Below, in pieces: positions 35,518 to 43,805 of a DNA stretch of 64,000 nucleotides (positions are counted from its first letter, which is position 1; the number at the start of each line of letters is the position of its first letter). Below the pieces are notes generated by a model, which saw nothing but the letters and a program-made list of their open reading frames with translations, was not told the origin of the DNA and did no database searches. The position numbers and the translations under genes were made by a program. The stretch lies in NCBI GenBank assembly GCA_913777615.1, contig CAJYTK010000001.1, positions 62,001 to 126,000 on the forward strand. The letters run 5' to 3'. The stretch is from an uncultured Agrobacterium sp. (GTDB lineage: Bacteria > Pseudomonadota > Alphaproteobacteria > Rhizobiales > Rhizobiaceae).

Positions 35518-36462
35518 TCAAGCCTTGGCAGGGCCATCCAGGGGCTCTAGATGCTGCTCGAGGAAGGGCCGCAGATGCTTGTGCTGCTCAGGCAATTGCA
35601 GCGTTTCACCCAGATGCGCGGTGTCTTCATCACGGTCGAAGCCCGGCTCATTAGTGGCGATTTCGAACAGCACACCGCCCGGCGTGCGGAAATAGATCGC
35701 CCAGAAGTAATCGCGGTCGATGACCGGCGTGACCTGATAGCCCGTATCCATCAGCGCTTTTCTGACTTCCAACTGCTTGGCGCGGTTTTCCACGGCAAAG
35801 GCAATGTGATGGACCGAGCCGGCACCCAGACGCGCGCCGGAAATATTTGGCATGGTCTCGATATCGATCACATCGGCACCATTGCCACCGGGAATGCCAA
35901 GACGGATAACGCCATCCTGCCGGTCGATTTCCTGATAGCCCATGAACTTCAGCAGTTCGGCGGTCGCACCTTCATCGCGCAGCCGAAGCGACGCACCCTG
36001 GAAGCCATGGATCGCCTGGTCCTGACCGACACCGTTGCCCGTGAACTGGGCACGGCCGTCATCCTTGACTTCCACGAGTGCGAAGCCATCACCATCAGGA
36101 CCTGCAAAATGCAGGCGCTTGTTGCCGAAGGCTTCATCGGTTTTCAGACCTTCGACATTTGCTTTGACAAGACGGTCCTGCCAGTAACCGAGCGAACCCT
36201 CCGGCACCGAGAACAACGTGGTGCCGACCTCGCCAGTACCCGGACGTCCGCGAGCGATATGCGGAAACGGGAAGTAGGTCATGACCGAACCTGGAGAGCC
36301 GACCTCATCGCCGTAATAGAGGTGATAGACATCCGGAGCATCGAAATTGACCGTCTGCTTCACGCGGCGCAGGCCGAGTGTATCGGTGAAAAAGCGGTTA
36401 TTGCCGGATGCACTCCCGGCCATGGAGGTGACGTGGTGCAGGCCCTTGATCTGGTTCAACAT
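35518..36462 (-). CDS. VOC-family ring-cleaving dioxygenase (MhqO/MhqE-like)
   Basis: This 314-residue protein has two vicinal-oxygen-chelate domains: MLNQIKGLHHVTSMAGSASG with the first metal His, and GAGSVHHIAFAVENR plus FRTPGGVLFEIATNEPGFDR in the second half. The layout matches MhqO/LinE-type dioxygenases that act on hydroquinones. The next gene encodes an MhqD-like hydrolase, strengthening this. A perfect 9-bp inverted repeat lies upstream (36573-36599). The ATG at 36462 starts the conserved HHVT block and is preferred over one 11 codons earlier. Confidence 0.88.
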   Translation of the reverse strand: MLNQIKGLHHVTSMAGSASGNNRFFTDTLGLRRVKQTVNFDAPDVYHLYYGDEVGSPGSVMTYFPFPHIARGRPGTGEVGTTLFSVPEGSLGYWQDRLVKANVEGLKTDEAFGNKRLHFAGPDGDGFALVEVKDDGRAQFTGNGVGQDQAIHGFQGASLRLRDEGATAELLKFMGYQEIDRQDGVIRLGIPGGNGADVIDIETMPNISGARLGAGSVHHIAFAVENRAKQLEVRKALMDTGYQVTPVIDRDYFWAIYFRTPGGVLFEIATNEPGFDRDEDTAHLGETLQLPEQHKHLRPFLEQHLEPLDGPAKA

Positions 36463-36572
36463 GATAAAACCCTTATCCTTCGGCGGTTGCTCCATTCTGG
36501 AAGCATGTGCCTTGTTCGATGGGCTGAAGATGGTGCAGATCGGTCTCGTCGCATAGTGTGAACAATCAGAAC

Positions 36573-36599
36573 GGATCGTTCTTTTTCTGGGAACGATCC
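36573..36599. promoter_or_regulatory. Inverted repeat upstream of the mhqO-mhqD pair
   Basis: GGATCGTTC (36573-36581) and GAACGATCC (36591-36599) are exact reverse complements with a 9-base spacer, about 110 bases upstream of the dioxygenase start. It could be an operator for a MarR- or TetR-type repressor, or part of a terminator for ung. No such regulator is encoded nearby. Confidence 0.45.
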
Positions 36600-36606
36600 A
36601 ACTGTC

Positions 36607-37299
36607 TCACACGTGGTCCGGCAACTGCCAGTCGATCGGGTCTCGTCCATGCGAGACGAGGAAGGCATTGGCCTTTGAGAAATGGTGGTTGCCGAAGAAG
36701 CCGTTATGGGCGGAAAGCGGCGATGGATGGACCGATTTCAGCACCAGATGTTTGCGCTGATCAACGAAAGACGCCTTCTTCTGGGCGTAAGCGCCCCAGA
36801 GCAGAAAGACGACGTGGTCGCATTCTTCGTTCACCGTGCGGATGACGGCATCGGTGAACTTTTCCCAGCCCTGGCCCTGATGCGAAGCGGCGCGTGCCTG
36901 CTCGACGGTGAGTACGCTGTTGAGAAGCAGAACGCCTTGCTTCGCCCAGCTCTCCAGAAAACCGTGCTTGACGGGATGGACCCCGAGATCGCTCTGCAGT
37001 TCCTTGTAAATATTCACGAGCGAGGGCGGGATGCGCACGCCGGGCTGCACCGAAAAGCACAGGCCATGCGCCTGACCCGGACCATGATACGGGTCCTGAC
37101 CCAGAATCACCACCTTGACCTCATCGAGCGGTGTCAGGTCCAATGCACGAAAATATTCGGGTCCCTTGGGAAAGATCTGCTTTCCGGCCTCTTTCTCGGC
37201 CAGCAGAAAGCCCTTGAGCTTCTGCATATAGGGGCTGTCAAATTCTGCCGATAGCGCCTGTTTCCAGCTCTCTTCCAGCTTTACGCCAGCCTCTGCCAT
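36607..37299 (-). CDS. ung: Uracil-DNA glycosylase
   Basis: This 230-residue enzyme removes uracil from DNA at the start of base-excision repair. It carries the family-1 motifs [20 protein letters not shown] (catalytic Asp), [10 protein letters not shown] and [17 protein letters not shown] (catalytic His). The length is normal for bacterial Ung. It is followed by the mhq-like pair and preceded, 24 bases away, by a glyoxalase-like gene on the same strand. Confidence 0.97.
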   Translation of the reverse strand: MAEAGVKLEESWKQALSAEFDSPYMQKLKGFLLAEKEAGKQIFPKGPEYFRALDLTPLDEVKVVILGQDPYHGPGQAHGLCFSVQPGVRIPPSLVNIYKELQSDLGVHPVKHGFLESWAKQGVLLLNSVLTVEQARAASHQGQGWEKFTDAVIRTVNEECDHVVFLLWGAYAQKKASFVDQRKHLVLKSVHPSPLSAHNGFFGNHHFSKANAFLVSHGRDPIDWQLPDHV

Positions 37300-37323
37300 G
37301 GTGAGCCATCTTTCATAAGGGGC

Positions 37324-37719
37324 TTATTTGAAGCGGTTGCCTCGCTGCAGCACTTCGATCTTGTAGCCATCCGGATCGCAGATGAAGAAATACTTGGCGA
37401 AGGGTGCCCCTTTGTAATCTGCCTCGATGATCTTGCCAACAGACAGACCTAGCTCGCACAAGCGCTGATGCTCGGCATCCACGTCTTCGACGCTGACGGC
37501 CAGATGACCGTAACCGTCGCCCAGCGCGTAAGGCACTTCACGGCCCTTGTTCACCGTCAATTCCAACTCGAAATCGCCTGCGGCGTTGCTGAGGTAGATC
37601 AGCGTGAAGGTATCGAACTCAAAGCGGTCAGCGATGTCGAGGTCGAAAGCTTGCTTGTAAAAATCCACCGAACGTTTTTCGTCCAGCACCCGAACCATCG
37701 AGTGGACCAACTTCGCCAT
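37324..37719 (-). CDS. gloA: Glyoxalase I-like VOC protein (lactoylglutathione lyase type)
   Basis: This 131-residue single-domain protein has the glyoxalase I pattern: LVHSMVRVLDEKRSVDFYKQ (His5 metal ligand), FELELTVNKG (Glu), GYGHLAVSVEDVD (His) and DPDGYKIEVLQRG (Glu). It would convert the methylglyoxal-glutathione adduct to lactoylglutathione. The ATG at 37719 has AAGAAGGA upstream at good spacing; upstream in-frame codons have no support. Confidence 0.88.
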   Translation of the reverse strand: MAKLVHSMVRVLDEKRSVDFYKQAFDLDIADRFEFDTFTLIYLSNAAGDFELELTVNKGREVPYALGDGYGHLAVSVEDVDAEHQRLCELGLSVGKIIEADYKGAPFAKYFFICDPDGYKIEVLQRGNRFK

Positions 37720-37969
37720 GGTGTTTTCCTTCTTCCTGTCAAAGCGCCTCGCAATCTGTCTGATTCGCTTCTCACGCTTTACGTTTTCGTTGTCGCATAC
37801 CGTCATTCCAAAACCGCTATAGGTTTGGCACGCCATGCTCCGTCCGGTTATATCCCGGCATTTTGGCAGCCAAATAAAGCCGGAACGCAGATATTTCAAC
37901 CCCTTGGCGAGGCTTGGCGCTGGCACGCTTTTCCTTTGTCAGTCTGGCACGCGCGTGTTACCGGCAGAT

Positions 37970-38335
37970 ATGCGCATATTTTATCTCTGTCTCGGCTGTC
38001 TGATGGTCGCCACGGGCGTGGTCGGAGCCTTTCTGCCTCTACTTCCCACGACACCTTTCCTTCTGCTTGCGCTCTGGTGTTTCTCCAAATCGTCGCCCCG
38101 GCTTGAAGCTTGGCTGCTGAACCACCCGCGCTTCGGCAAATCCTTAAGCAACTGGCGCGAGCACGGCGCTATCCCGCGTCGGGCCAAAATCGCCGCAGTC
38201 TCTTTGATGACAATGAGTTACCTGATTTACGTCTTCATCATCGCGCCACCGGCGCTTTACGCAGTGATCGTCGCGGTCGTGATGATCGGCGCCGCAACCT
38301 TCGTCGTCACGCGCCCCTCGCCGCCCAAAGGCTGA
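37970..38335 (+). CDS. YbaN/DUF454 family inner-membrane protein
   Basis: This 121-residue protein fits DUF454: it begins MRIFYLCLGCLMVATGVVGA, then has FLPLLPTTPFLLLALWCFSK and SSPRLEAWLLNHPRFG, the conserved core, followed by two more membrane helices. The function is unknown. The start at 37970 coincides with the family start; the longer upstream frame is not supported. In many bacteria this family lies next to haem genes, and here it is adjacent to hmuV. Confidence 0.85.
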   Translation: MRIFYLCLGCLMVATGVVGAFLPLLPTTPFLLLALWCFSKSSPRLEAWLLNHPRFGKSLSNWREHGAIPRRAKIAAVSLMTMSYLIYVFIIAPPALYAVIVAVVMIGAATFVVTRPSPPKG

Positions 38336-38344
38336 CGTGGCGGC

Positions 38345-39127
38345 CTAACGATGACGCGCCTGCGGCAGCACATAGGCAATGTGATCGGCTGGCAAACGCC
38401 CCACTGCGCCACCCACGCCATACACACGCGCAATCGTTTCGTCATTGATGGTTTCGAGCGCTGATCCGCAAGCCGTCACAGCCCCTCGGTGCATGACGAT
38501 AAGTTGATCGGCAAACTCCGCTGCGAGATTGAGATCATGCAGGATCGCCAGCACCGTGCCGCCAGCGGCAACAAAGTCTTTGGCTGTTTCCAGCACCGAA
38601 ATCTGATGGCCAAGGTCGAGGCTTGAAGTCGGTTCATCCAGCAGCAGCACGCGGCTTTCGCCATTCTCCAGCGGATACGGGACCTGCGCAAGTGCGCGGG
38701 CAAACTGCACCCGCTGCTGCTCTCCGCCCGACAGCATATTATAGGCTCGCCCCTCAAAACCGCTTAAACCCGCTTTCGCAAGCGCCCGTCGTGCCTGTTC
38801 ATCGGGAATGCGAGAACCTTGGGCGACGGCTCCCATCCGCACGATTTCCAGTGCGGTGAAGGGAAAGGCGAGCACCGTGCTCTGCGGCAAAACGGCGCGA
38901 AGACGCGCCATTTGGACGGGCGAATAGAGCGATAGGTCGACACTGCCATAGGAAACGTTGCCCGCATCCGGGCGCATCTCGCCGCACAGCACCTTCATCA
39001 GCGTTGACTTGCCCGCGCCATTCGGGCCGATAATGACGCTGAATGTGCCGGGCGAAAGGCTGATCGAGACATTATCGATGAGGTGCCGTTGTCCACGCGT
39101 GACAGTGACATTGCGCGCCGAAATCAT
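38345..39127 (-). CDS. hmuV: Haem ABC transporter ATP-binding protein HmuV
   Basis: This 260-residue ABC ATPase has Walker A GPNGAGKST, signature MLSGGEQQRV, Walker B VLLLDEPTSSLDL and the H-loop AILHDLNLAAEFAD. This is the FecE/HmuV class. The ATG at 39127 overlaps the hmuU stop (ATGA). It powers import of haem from the periplasm. The long frame upstream of this ATG is not used. Confidence 0.95.
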   Translation of the reverse strand: MISARNVTVTRGQRHLIDNVSISLSPGTFSVIIGPNGAGKSTLMKVLCGEMRPDAGNVSYGSVDLSLYSPVQMARLRAVLPQSTVLAFPFTALEIVRMGAVAQGSRIPDEQARRALAKAGLSGFEGRAYNMLSGGEQQRVQFARALAQVPYPLENGESRVLLLDEPTSSLDLGHQISVLETAKDFVAAGGTVLAILHDLNLAAEFADQLIVMHRGAVTACGSALETINDETIARVYGVGGAVGRLPADHIAYVLPQARHR

Positions 39128-40212
39128 GTCGTGCTCCTCAACCCGAGGCCGTTCTTGCCAAGCAGCAGGAAGAGGAAGACCGGCGCGCCGATCAGCGCCA
39201 TCACCACGCCGATCGGAAGTTCGGCAGGCGCAGCAACGGTGCGCGCAAAACTGTCGGCCAGCAGCAGCAGTGCTGCTCCCCCGATTGCCGATGACGGCAA
39301 CAGGAAGCGATGCGACGAGCCTATGACGAGGCGCAACAGATGCGGCACGACGATGCCAACGAAGCCGATGGAGCCGGCGGCTGCGACACTCGCGCCACAA
39401 GCGGCCGCCACCACTACGATAACGATGCGCTTCAGCCTCTGCACAGGAATGCCCATGTGGAAGGCTGCCGCGTCGCCAAGGATCAGCGCATCGAGCCCCT
39501 TGGAAACGAAGGGAATGCTGGCAAGGATCGCCAGCACGAAGGGCAGCGTGGCCAGCACCTTGGTCGACGTTGCACCACCCAGAGACCCGAGGCTCCAGAA
39601 AGTGATGTCGCGCAGCGCCCGGTCATCGGCCATGAAAATCATCAGGCCGGTCAGCGCGCCGCTCAAAGCAGCCACCGCAATACCGGCAAGGATCAGCACC
39701 GTGGTCGACGTCGCCCCATTGCGGGTGGCGATCAGATAAAGCAGGAAGGTGTTGATCAGCCCACCGGCAAAGGCCATCACCGGCAGAAAGTGAACGCCGA
39801 GAAACAGCGAAAGGGGTGCCAGAACCCCGCCGCCCAGCGCCAGAGCAGCCACCGCGAAAAGAGCAGCGCCGGAGGTGACGCCGACGAGCCCCGGATCGGC
39901 CAGTGGATTGCGAAACAGCCCCTGCATCATCGCACCGGAAACGGCAAGGGCCGCGCCGATCATCAGACCGAGCCCGGTGCGGGGTAAACGCACAGCCTCA
40001 AGAATAACGCGGTCGCGCGCATCCATGTCCGCTGCACCGCCGGTAAAATAGAGCCAGAGTTCATGTAAGCCCACACCGGTTGGGCCGCTTGCCAGCGACA
40101 CGAGGCAGGCGAGAAGCAGGATGAGGCAAAGCGCGACAAGGGTAAGTAGACCCTTGCGGGATCTATCCCCCGGCACTCGCCCCACCGTCGCATTCATCGC
40201 AACAGCTCTCAC
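39124..40212 (-). CDS. hmuU: Haem ABC transporter permease HmuU
   Basis: This 362-residue protein of the FecCD family has about ten membrane helices, with the typical blocks LPRTGLGLMIGAALAVSGAM, MQGLFRNPLADPGLVGVTSG and GSIGFVGIVVPHLLRL. It forms the inner-membrane channel. A GTG at 40212 overlaps the hmuT stop (GTGA), suggesting coupling; an ATG five codons later (40197) is an equally plausible start. It overlaps hmuV by four bases. Confidence 0.95.
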   Translation of the reverse strand: MRAVAMNATVGRVPGDRSRKGLLTLVALCLILLLACLVSLASGPTGVGLHELWLYFTGGAADMDARDRVILEAVRLPRTGLGLMIGAALAVSGAMMQGLFRNPLADPGLVGVTSGAALFAVAALALGGGVLAPLSLFLGVHFLPVMAFAGGLINTFLLYLIATRNGATSTTVLILAGIAVAALSGALTGLMIFMADDRALRDITFWSLGSLGGATSTKVLATLPFVLAILASIPFVSKGLDALILGDAAAFHMGIPVQRLKRIVIVVVAAACGASVAAAGSIGFVGIVVPHLLRLVIGSSHRFLLPSSAIGGAALLLLADSFARTVAAPAELPIGVVMALIGAPVFLFLLLGKNGLGLRSTT

Positions 40213-41096
40213 GGCTTGACGATCTCCGGATAGAGCTTCGATGCCAGCTCCCGTCCGGCGGCGGGCGTGCGTGGTCCGAAGCCGATCAGGTAAAGTCCGT
40301 CCATGCTGATCAGGGCTTTTGCAGCAGCGGCAGGTGTGGACTGGAAGGCGGGCAGCGCAAAGACCTCGTCTGGCTTTGCCGCGTGATCGCCACGCTGCAT
40401 GGTAAGAATGACATCGGGGGCTGCGGCGATCACCGCCTCATCCGTCAGCGGCTTGTAGCCGGTGATCTCAGGTGCTGCATTGACGCCGCCTGCAAGCTCG
40501 ATGATCGCTGCCGCCTCGGTATCCTTGCCCGCGGCCATGATGCGCCCACCCGCCATGGACAACACGAAGAGCACACGCTTTTTCTTGGTCCCGACGGCAG
40601 AAACATCCTTGGAGAGAATAGCCAAGTCGGCATCGACCTTGTCGGCCAGAACCTTGGCCTTGTCTGCAAGGCCGACAGCCGCACCGACATCCTCGATCTT
40701 CTTGCCGATTGCCTTGGCATCTGGCGGCGTATCCACCGTCACCATCGGTACTTCGCTGGCTTTCAGAATGCCGATCACGTCCGGCGGGCCGGCACCATCT
40801 TCAGACAGGATCAGGTCCGGCTTCTGCGCCAGAACCCCTTCGGAGGAGAGCGCCCGCATATAGCCGACATCCGGCTTGGCGGTGACCTCTGCGGGATAGG
40901 TGCTGGTCGAATCGCGGGCAATCACCCGGTCGCCCGCACCAAGCGCGTAGAGGATTTCCGTGATTGTGCCGCCGACCGAGACGATCCGCTTGGCATCCGG
41001 ATTGCCCTTCTCAGATGCCCCCGCCGGGAGCGGCACGGCAGTGACCAGCGCTGGCAAAAGAACACCAAGGAAAGCGGAACGAACGGAAATCGGCAT
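40209..41096 (-). CDS. hmuT: Haem ABC transporter substrate-binding protein HmuT
   Basis: This 295-residue periplasmic protein has a signal peptide (cleavage after AGA near residue 27) and the TroA/FepB-type fold: KRIVSVGGTITEILYALGAG, DVGYMRALSSEGVLAQKPDL and AAPDVILTMQRGD. The conserved Tyr in VGYMRAL is the usual haem ligand of HmuT. It is the first gene of hmuTUV and is divergent from the haem monooxygenase gene. Confidence 0.94.
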   Translation of the reverse strand: MPISVRSAFLGVLLPALVTAVPLPAGASEKGNPDAKRIVSVGGTITEILYALGAGDRVIARDSTSTYPAEVTAKPDVGYMRALSSEGVLAQKPDLILSEDGAGPPDVIGILKASEVPMVTVDTPPDAKAIGKKIEDVGAAVGLADKAKVLADKVDADLAILSKDVSAVGTKKKRVLFVLSMAGGRIMAAGKDTEAAAIIELAGGVNAAPEITGYKPLTDEAVIAAAPDVILTMQRGDHAAKPDEVFALPAFQSTPAAAAKALISMDGLYLIGFGPRTPAAGRELASKLYPEIVKP

Positions 41097-41280
41097 GTGA
41101 GAACCCTGCTATCGAACAGCGCGGCAAGACCGCCGCACATAAGTTGAGTTATTTACACATCTTTAAAACACACACAATCCATTAAAGTGGAGTATTTCAC
41201 CTACCTTTTAGATTTTGCTCTTTTCATTTGGCGAAGCGCTCAATATCCTGACTGTCAAACACCACTTAATGGAGACAAAA
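41097..41280. promoter_or_regulatory. Divergent haem-locus control region
   Basis: This 184-base AT-rich region lies between hmuT (minus) and the haem monooxygenase (plus) and should carry both promoters. Haem uptake genes in rhizobia answer to RirA, Irr and HmuP. I looked for RirA (TGA-N9-TCA) and Irr-type elements and found no convincing match. No hmuP gene is seen. Confidence 0.4.
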
Positions 41281-41628
41281 ATGTTTATTGCAATGAACCG
41301 CTTCCGCGTCGTCCCGGGCTATGAGGAAGCCTTCGAGACCATCTGGCGCGAGCGCAAGCGCCACCTGAGCGAAATGCCGGGCTACCTCGAATTCCACATG
41401 CTGAAGGGCGCGACGGCAGAAGACCATACGCTTTATGCCTCCCACACCGTCTGGGCCACCAAGGAAGACTTCACCGCTTGGACGCGCTCCGAGCAGTTCC
41501 GTGCAGCACACGCCAATGCCGGCAACAATCGCGGCAAGGTCGAGTATCTCTCCGGCCCGCATTTCGAAGGCTTCGACGTCATCATCCATGAGGACAAGAA
41601 CGGCGAAACACTCTCGGTCGCCGCATGA
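41281..41628 (+). CDS. IsdG-type haem-degrading monooxygenase (HmuQ-like)
   Basis: This 115-residue protein of the ABM/IsdG fold begins MFIAMNRFRVVPGYEEAFET and contains ERKRHLSEMPGYLEFHMLKG, ASHTVWATKEDFTAWTRSEQ and FRAAHANAG, with the Asn, Trp and His residues expected for haem cleavage. Rhizobial HmuQ/HmuD belong to this family. It is divergent from hmuTUV and overlaps the hutX-like gene by four bases, so imported haem would be carried and degraded by these two. Confidence 0.9.
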   Translation: MFIAMNRFRVVPGYEEAFETIWRERKRHLSEMPGYLEFHMLKGATAEDHTLYASHTVWATKEDFTAWTRSEQFRAAHANAGNNRGKVEYLSGPHFEGFDVIIHEDKNGETLSVAA

Positions 41629-42158
41629 CGATGAGTGCGATGATGACAGACGAAGCCGATGAGCGACGCCGCCGCGCTGAAGCAGCACTGGCCGAAAAGC
41701 CGGATGGCGTGGTGGAAGCCATTGCCGGCAGGGCAAACGTGACGCCCGCCGAGATTCTGGCTATTCTGCCGCACGGTGCCGCAATCCAGGCGCCTTCTGA
41801 AAGCTTCAACGCCATCTGGGATGAGCTGCGTAGCTGGGGCGAAATCCTGATGATCGTCCAGACGCCGGATATCGTCTTCGAAGTGGCGGGCACGCTGCCG
41901 GAAGGCAGCGAAGGCCATGGCTGGTTCAACATCCATGGTGACAGCCCGATTGGGGGCCATATCAAGAAGGAGGCGTGCGTCTCCATTGCCTTCGTCGACC
42001 GCACCTTCCACGGACGCCGTTCGCTTTCGGTCTGGTTCATGAATGCGGCGGGCAATGCCATGTTCAAGATCTTCGTGCGCCGCGATGCCGAGAAGCAACT
42101 GCTTGCTCACCAGGTGGTCCGCTTCGAGACCCTGCGCGACAGTTTTGCGCCTGATTGA
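41625..42158 (+). CDS. hutX: Cytosolic haem carrier HutX-like protein
   Basis: This 177-residue protein matches the HutX/HuvX family: EAIAGRANVTPAEILAILPH near the start, WDELRSWGEILMIVQTPDIV, and FNIHGDSPIGGHIKKEACVS, followed by SVWFMNAAGNAMFKIFVRRD. HutX binds haem in the cytoplasm and passes it to a degrading enzyme. The ATG overlaps the monooxygenase stop (ATGA). An alternative start, MMTDEADERRR, is five codons in. Confidence 0.9.
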   Translation: MTMSAMMTDEADERRRRAEAALAEKPDGVVEAIAGRANVTPAEILAILPHGAAIQAPSESFNAIWDELRSWGEILMIVQTPDIVFEVAGTLPEGSEGHGWFNIHGDSPIGGHIKKEACVSIAFVDRTFHGRRSLSVWFMNAAGNAMFKIFVRRDAEKQLLAHQVVRFETLRDSFAPD

Positions 42159-42403
42159 AGCGCTTCAAGCCTGCCGCGCGCCACAGCGCGGCGGCTTTCC
42201 GCGAGCCGAATGCGCTTGCCCACGCCGCGTCAATGCACTCCTGCTTTGAACATCGGATGTCGCTCCCGGCATGTTCAGCGCGCCTTGCGTGCCTTATGAA
42301 TTCAACACATTGATCTGAAGCGTGAAAGGGATGCAGCGGAAGACTTGCGCTGACGCCTGCTTGCGCTATTAGGCACCAGGAAGACCGCGAGGGGACAGAC
42401 CAG
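42159..42403. other. Intergenic region before purU
   Basis: These 245 bases contain a GC-rich hairpin (GCCGCGC...GCGCGGC, about 42172-42191, followed by TTT) that may terminate hutX, then the purU promoter region. I see no gene or recognisable riboswitch. Confidence 0.4.
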
Positions 42404-43288
42404 ATGACGACCTATGTATTGACCGTAGCCTGCCAATCGACACGCGGAATTGTCGCCGCCATCTCAGGCTATCTCGCGGAAAAGGGTTGCAATATCGTCG
42501 ATAGCTCGCAGTTCGACGATCTCGAAACCGGCAAGTTCTTCATGCGCGTCTCCTTCATTTCAGAAGAAGGCGTCTCGCTTGCAGAGATCAAGCAAGGCTT
42601 CGCGCCGGTTGCCGAGCGTTTCAAGATGGAAGCCGAAATATTTCATGATGGCGAGCGTACCAAGACGCTGCTGATGGTGTCGCGTTTTGGCCATTGTCTC
42701 AACGATCTGCTCTACCGCTGGAAGATCGGCGCGCTGCCAATCGATATCGTCGGCGTCGTGTCCAACCACTTCGATTACCAGAAGGTCGTCGTCAACCATG
42801 ATATCCCCTTCCACCACATCAAGGTGACGAAGGAAAACAAGCCGAAGGCAGAAGCGCAGCTGAACGACCTGATCGAAAGCACCGGCACCGAACTCGTCGT
42901 GCTGGCGCGCTACATGCAGGTTCTGTCTGATGACATGTGCCGCAAGATGTCCGGCAAGATCATCAACATTCACCACTCCTTCCTGCCAAGCTTCAAGGGT
43001 GCCAACCCCTACAAGCAGGCCTATGAGCGCGGCGTGAAGCTGATTGGCGCCACCGCCCATTACGTCACCGCCGATCTAGACGAAGGCCCGATCATCGAGC
43101 AGGACACGGTGCGCATCACCCACGCACAGTCGGCAGAGGATTATGTTTCGCTTGGCCGCGATGTTGAAAGCCAGGTACTGGCCCGCGCCATCCACGCCCA
43201 CATCCACCACCGCACCTTCATCAATGGCAACCGCACCGTGGTCTTCCCGCCAAGCCCGGGATCCTATGCGTCAGAGCGGATGGGCTGA
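42404..43288 (+). CDS. purU: Formyltetrahydrofolate deformylase PurU
   Basis: This 294-residue enzyme hydrolyses 10-formyl-tetrahydrofolate to formate and tetrahydrofolate. It has an N-terminal ACT domain (YVLTVACQSTRGIVAAISGY) and a formyltransferase domain with IINIHHSFLPSFKGANPYKQ and HYVTADLDEGPIIEQD, which include the catalytic Asn, His and Asp. GAGGGGACAGACCAG precedes the ATG. It is a single gene. Confidence 0.96.
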   Translation: MTTYVLTVACQSTRGIVAAISGYLAEKGCNIVDSSQFDDLETGKFFMRVSFISEEGVSLAEIKQGFAPVAERFKMEAEIFHDGERTKTLLMVSRFGHCLNDLLYRWKIGALPIDIVGVVSNHFDYQKVVVNHDIPFHHIKVTKENKPKAEAQLNDLIESTGTELVVLARYMQVLSDDMCRKMSGKIINIHHSFLPSFKGANPYKQAYERGVKLIGATAHYVTADLDEGPIIEQDTVRITHAQSAEDYVSLGRDVESQVLARAIHAHIHHRTFINGNRTVVFPPSPGSYASERMG

Positions 43289-43388
43289 TAGCTTAAGCCT
43301 CGGGGAAGCCGAAATTAATTTTGGGCAATAAGCAACTGACGGCGCGCCGCGCCGTTTCTCTTGCGCAGTCCAACCAAGAGGCTTCCTC

Positions 43389-43748
43389 ATGAAAAAGCTG
43401 ATTATCGCAGGCGCCGCACTCTTCCTCGCGGCCGGAACCGCTTTCGCGCAGCAGCCACCTCCGCCGCCCCCGCCAGCACCGCCGGCCGATGGCATGGCCA
43501 AGCCTGATGCACCTCCGCCCCCGCCACCGCCAGGTCCTCGCGGCCCCATGGAACGCGGCCCCGGCCCAGATGGCCCAGGCCCTGACGGTCCACGCGGTCA
43601 CATGCCTCCTCCGCCGCCCCCTGCCAAGGGCGCGCATTTCCGCATCGAAAACGGCGACAGCAAGATCGACGTAAAGTGTGCGGACGACGAGCCCATGAAG
43701 GCCTGCGCCGACATCATGATGCAGATCATCGACAAGGTGAACGAATAA
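43389..43748 (+). CDS. Pro-rich exported protein of unknown function
   Basis: This 119-residue protein has a signal peptide (MKKLIIAGAALFLAAGTAFA), a middle of Pro/Gly/Asp repeats (runs of PPPPPP and GPGPDGPGPDGPRG) and a conserved-looking end (FRIENGDSKIDVKCADDEPM) with two Cys residues that could form a disulfide. Proteins of this form are common in Rhizobiales and lack a known function. It stands alone, convergent with the TctE gene. Confidence 0.7.
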   Translation: MKKLIIAGAALFLAAGTAFAQQPPPPPPPAPPADGMAKPDAPPPPPPPGPRGPMERGPGPDGPGPDGPRGHMPPPPPPAKGAHFRIENGDSKIDVKCADDEPMKACADIMMQIIDKVNE

Positions 43749-43805
43749 ACCTTCTGGAACGGGCAGGATGGCGATCAGCTGCCCTGCCCCTTCCATCTTG
43801 ACCGA

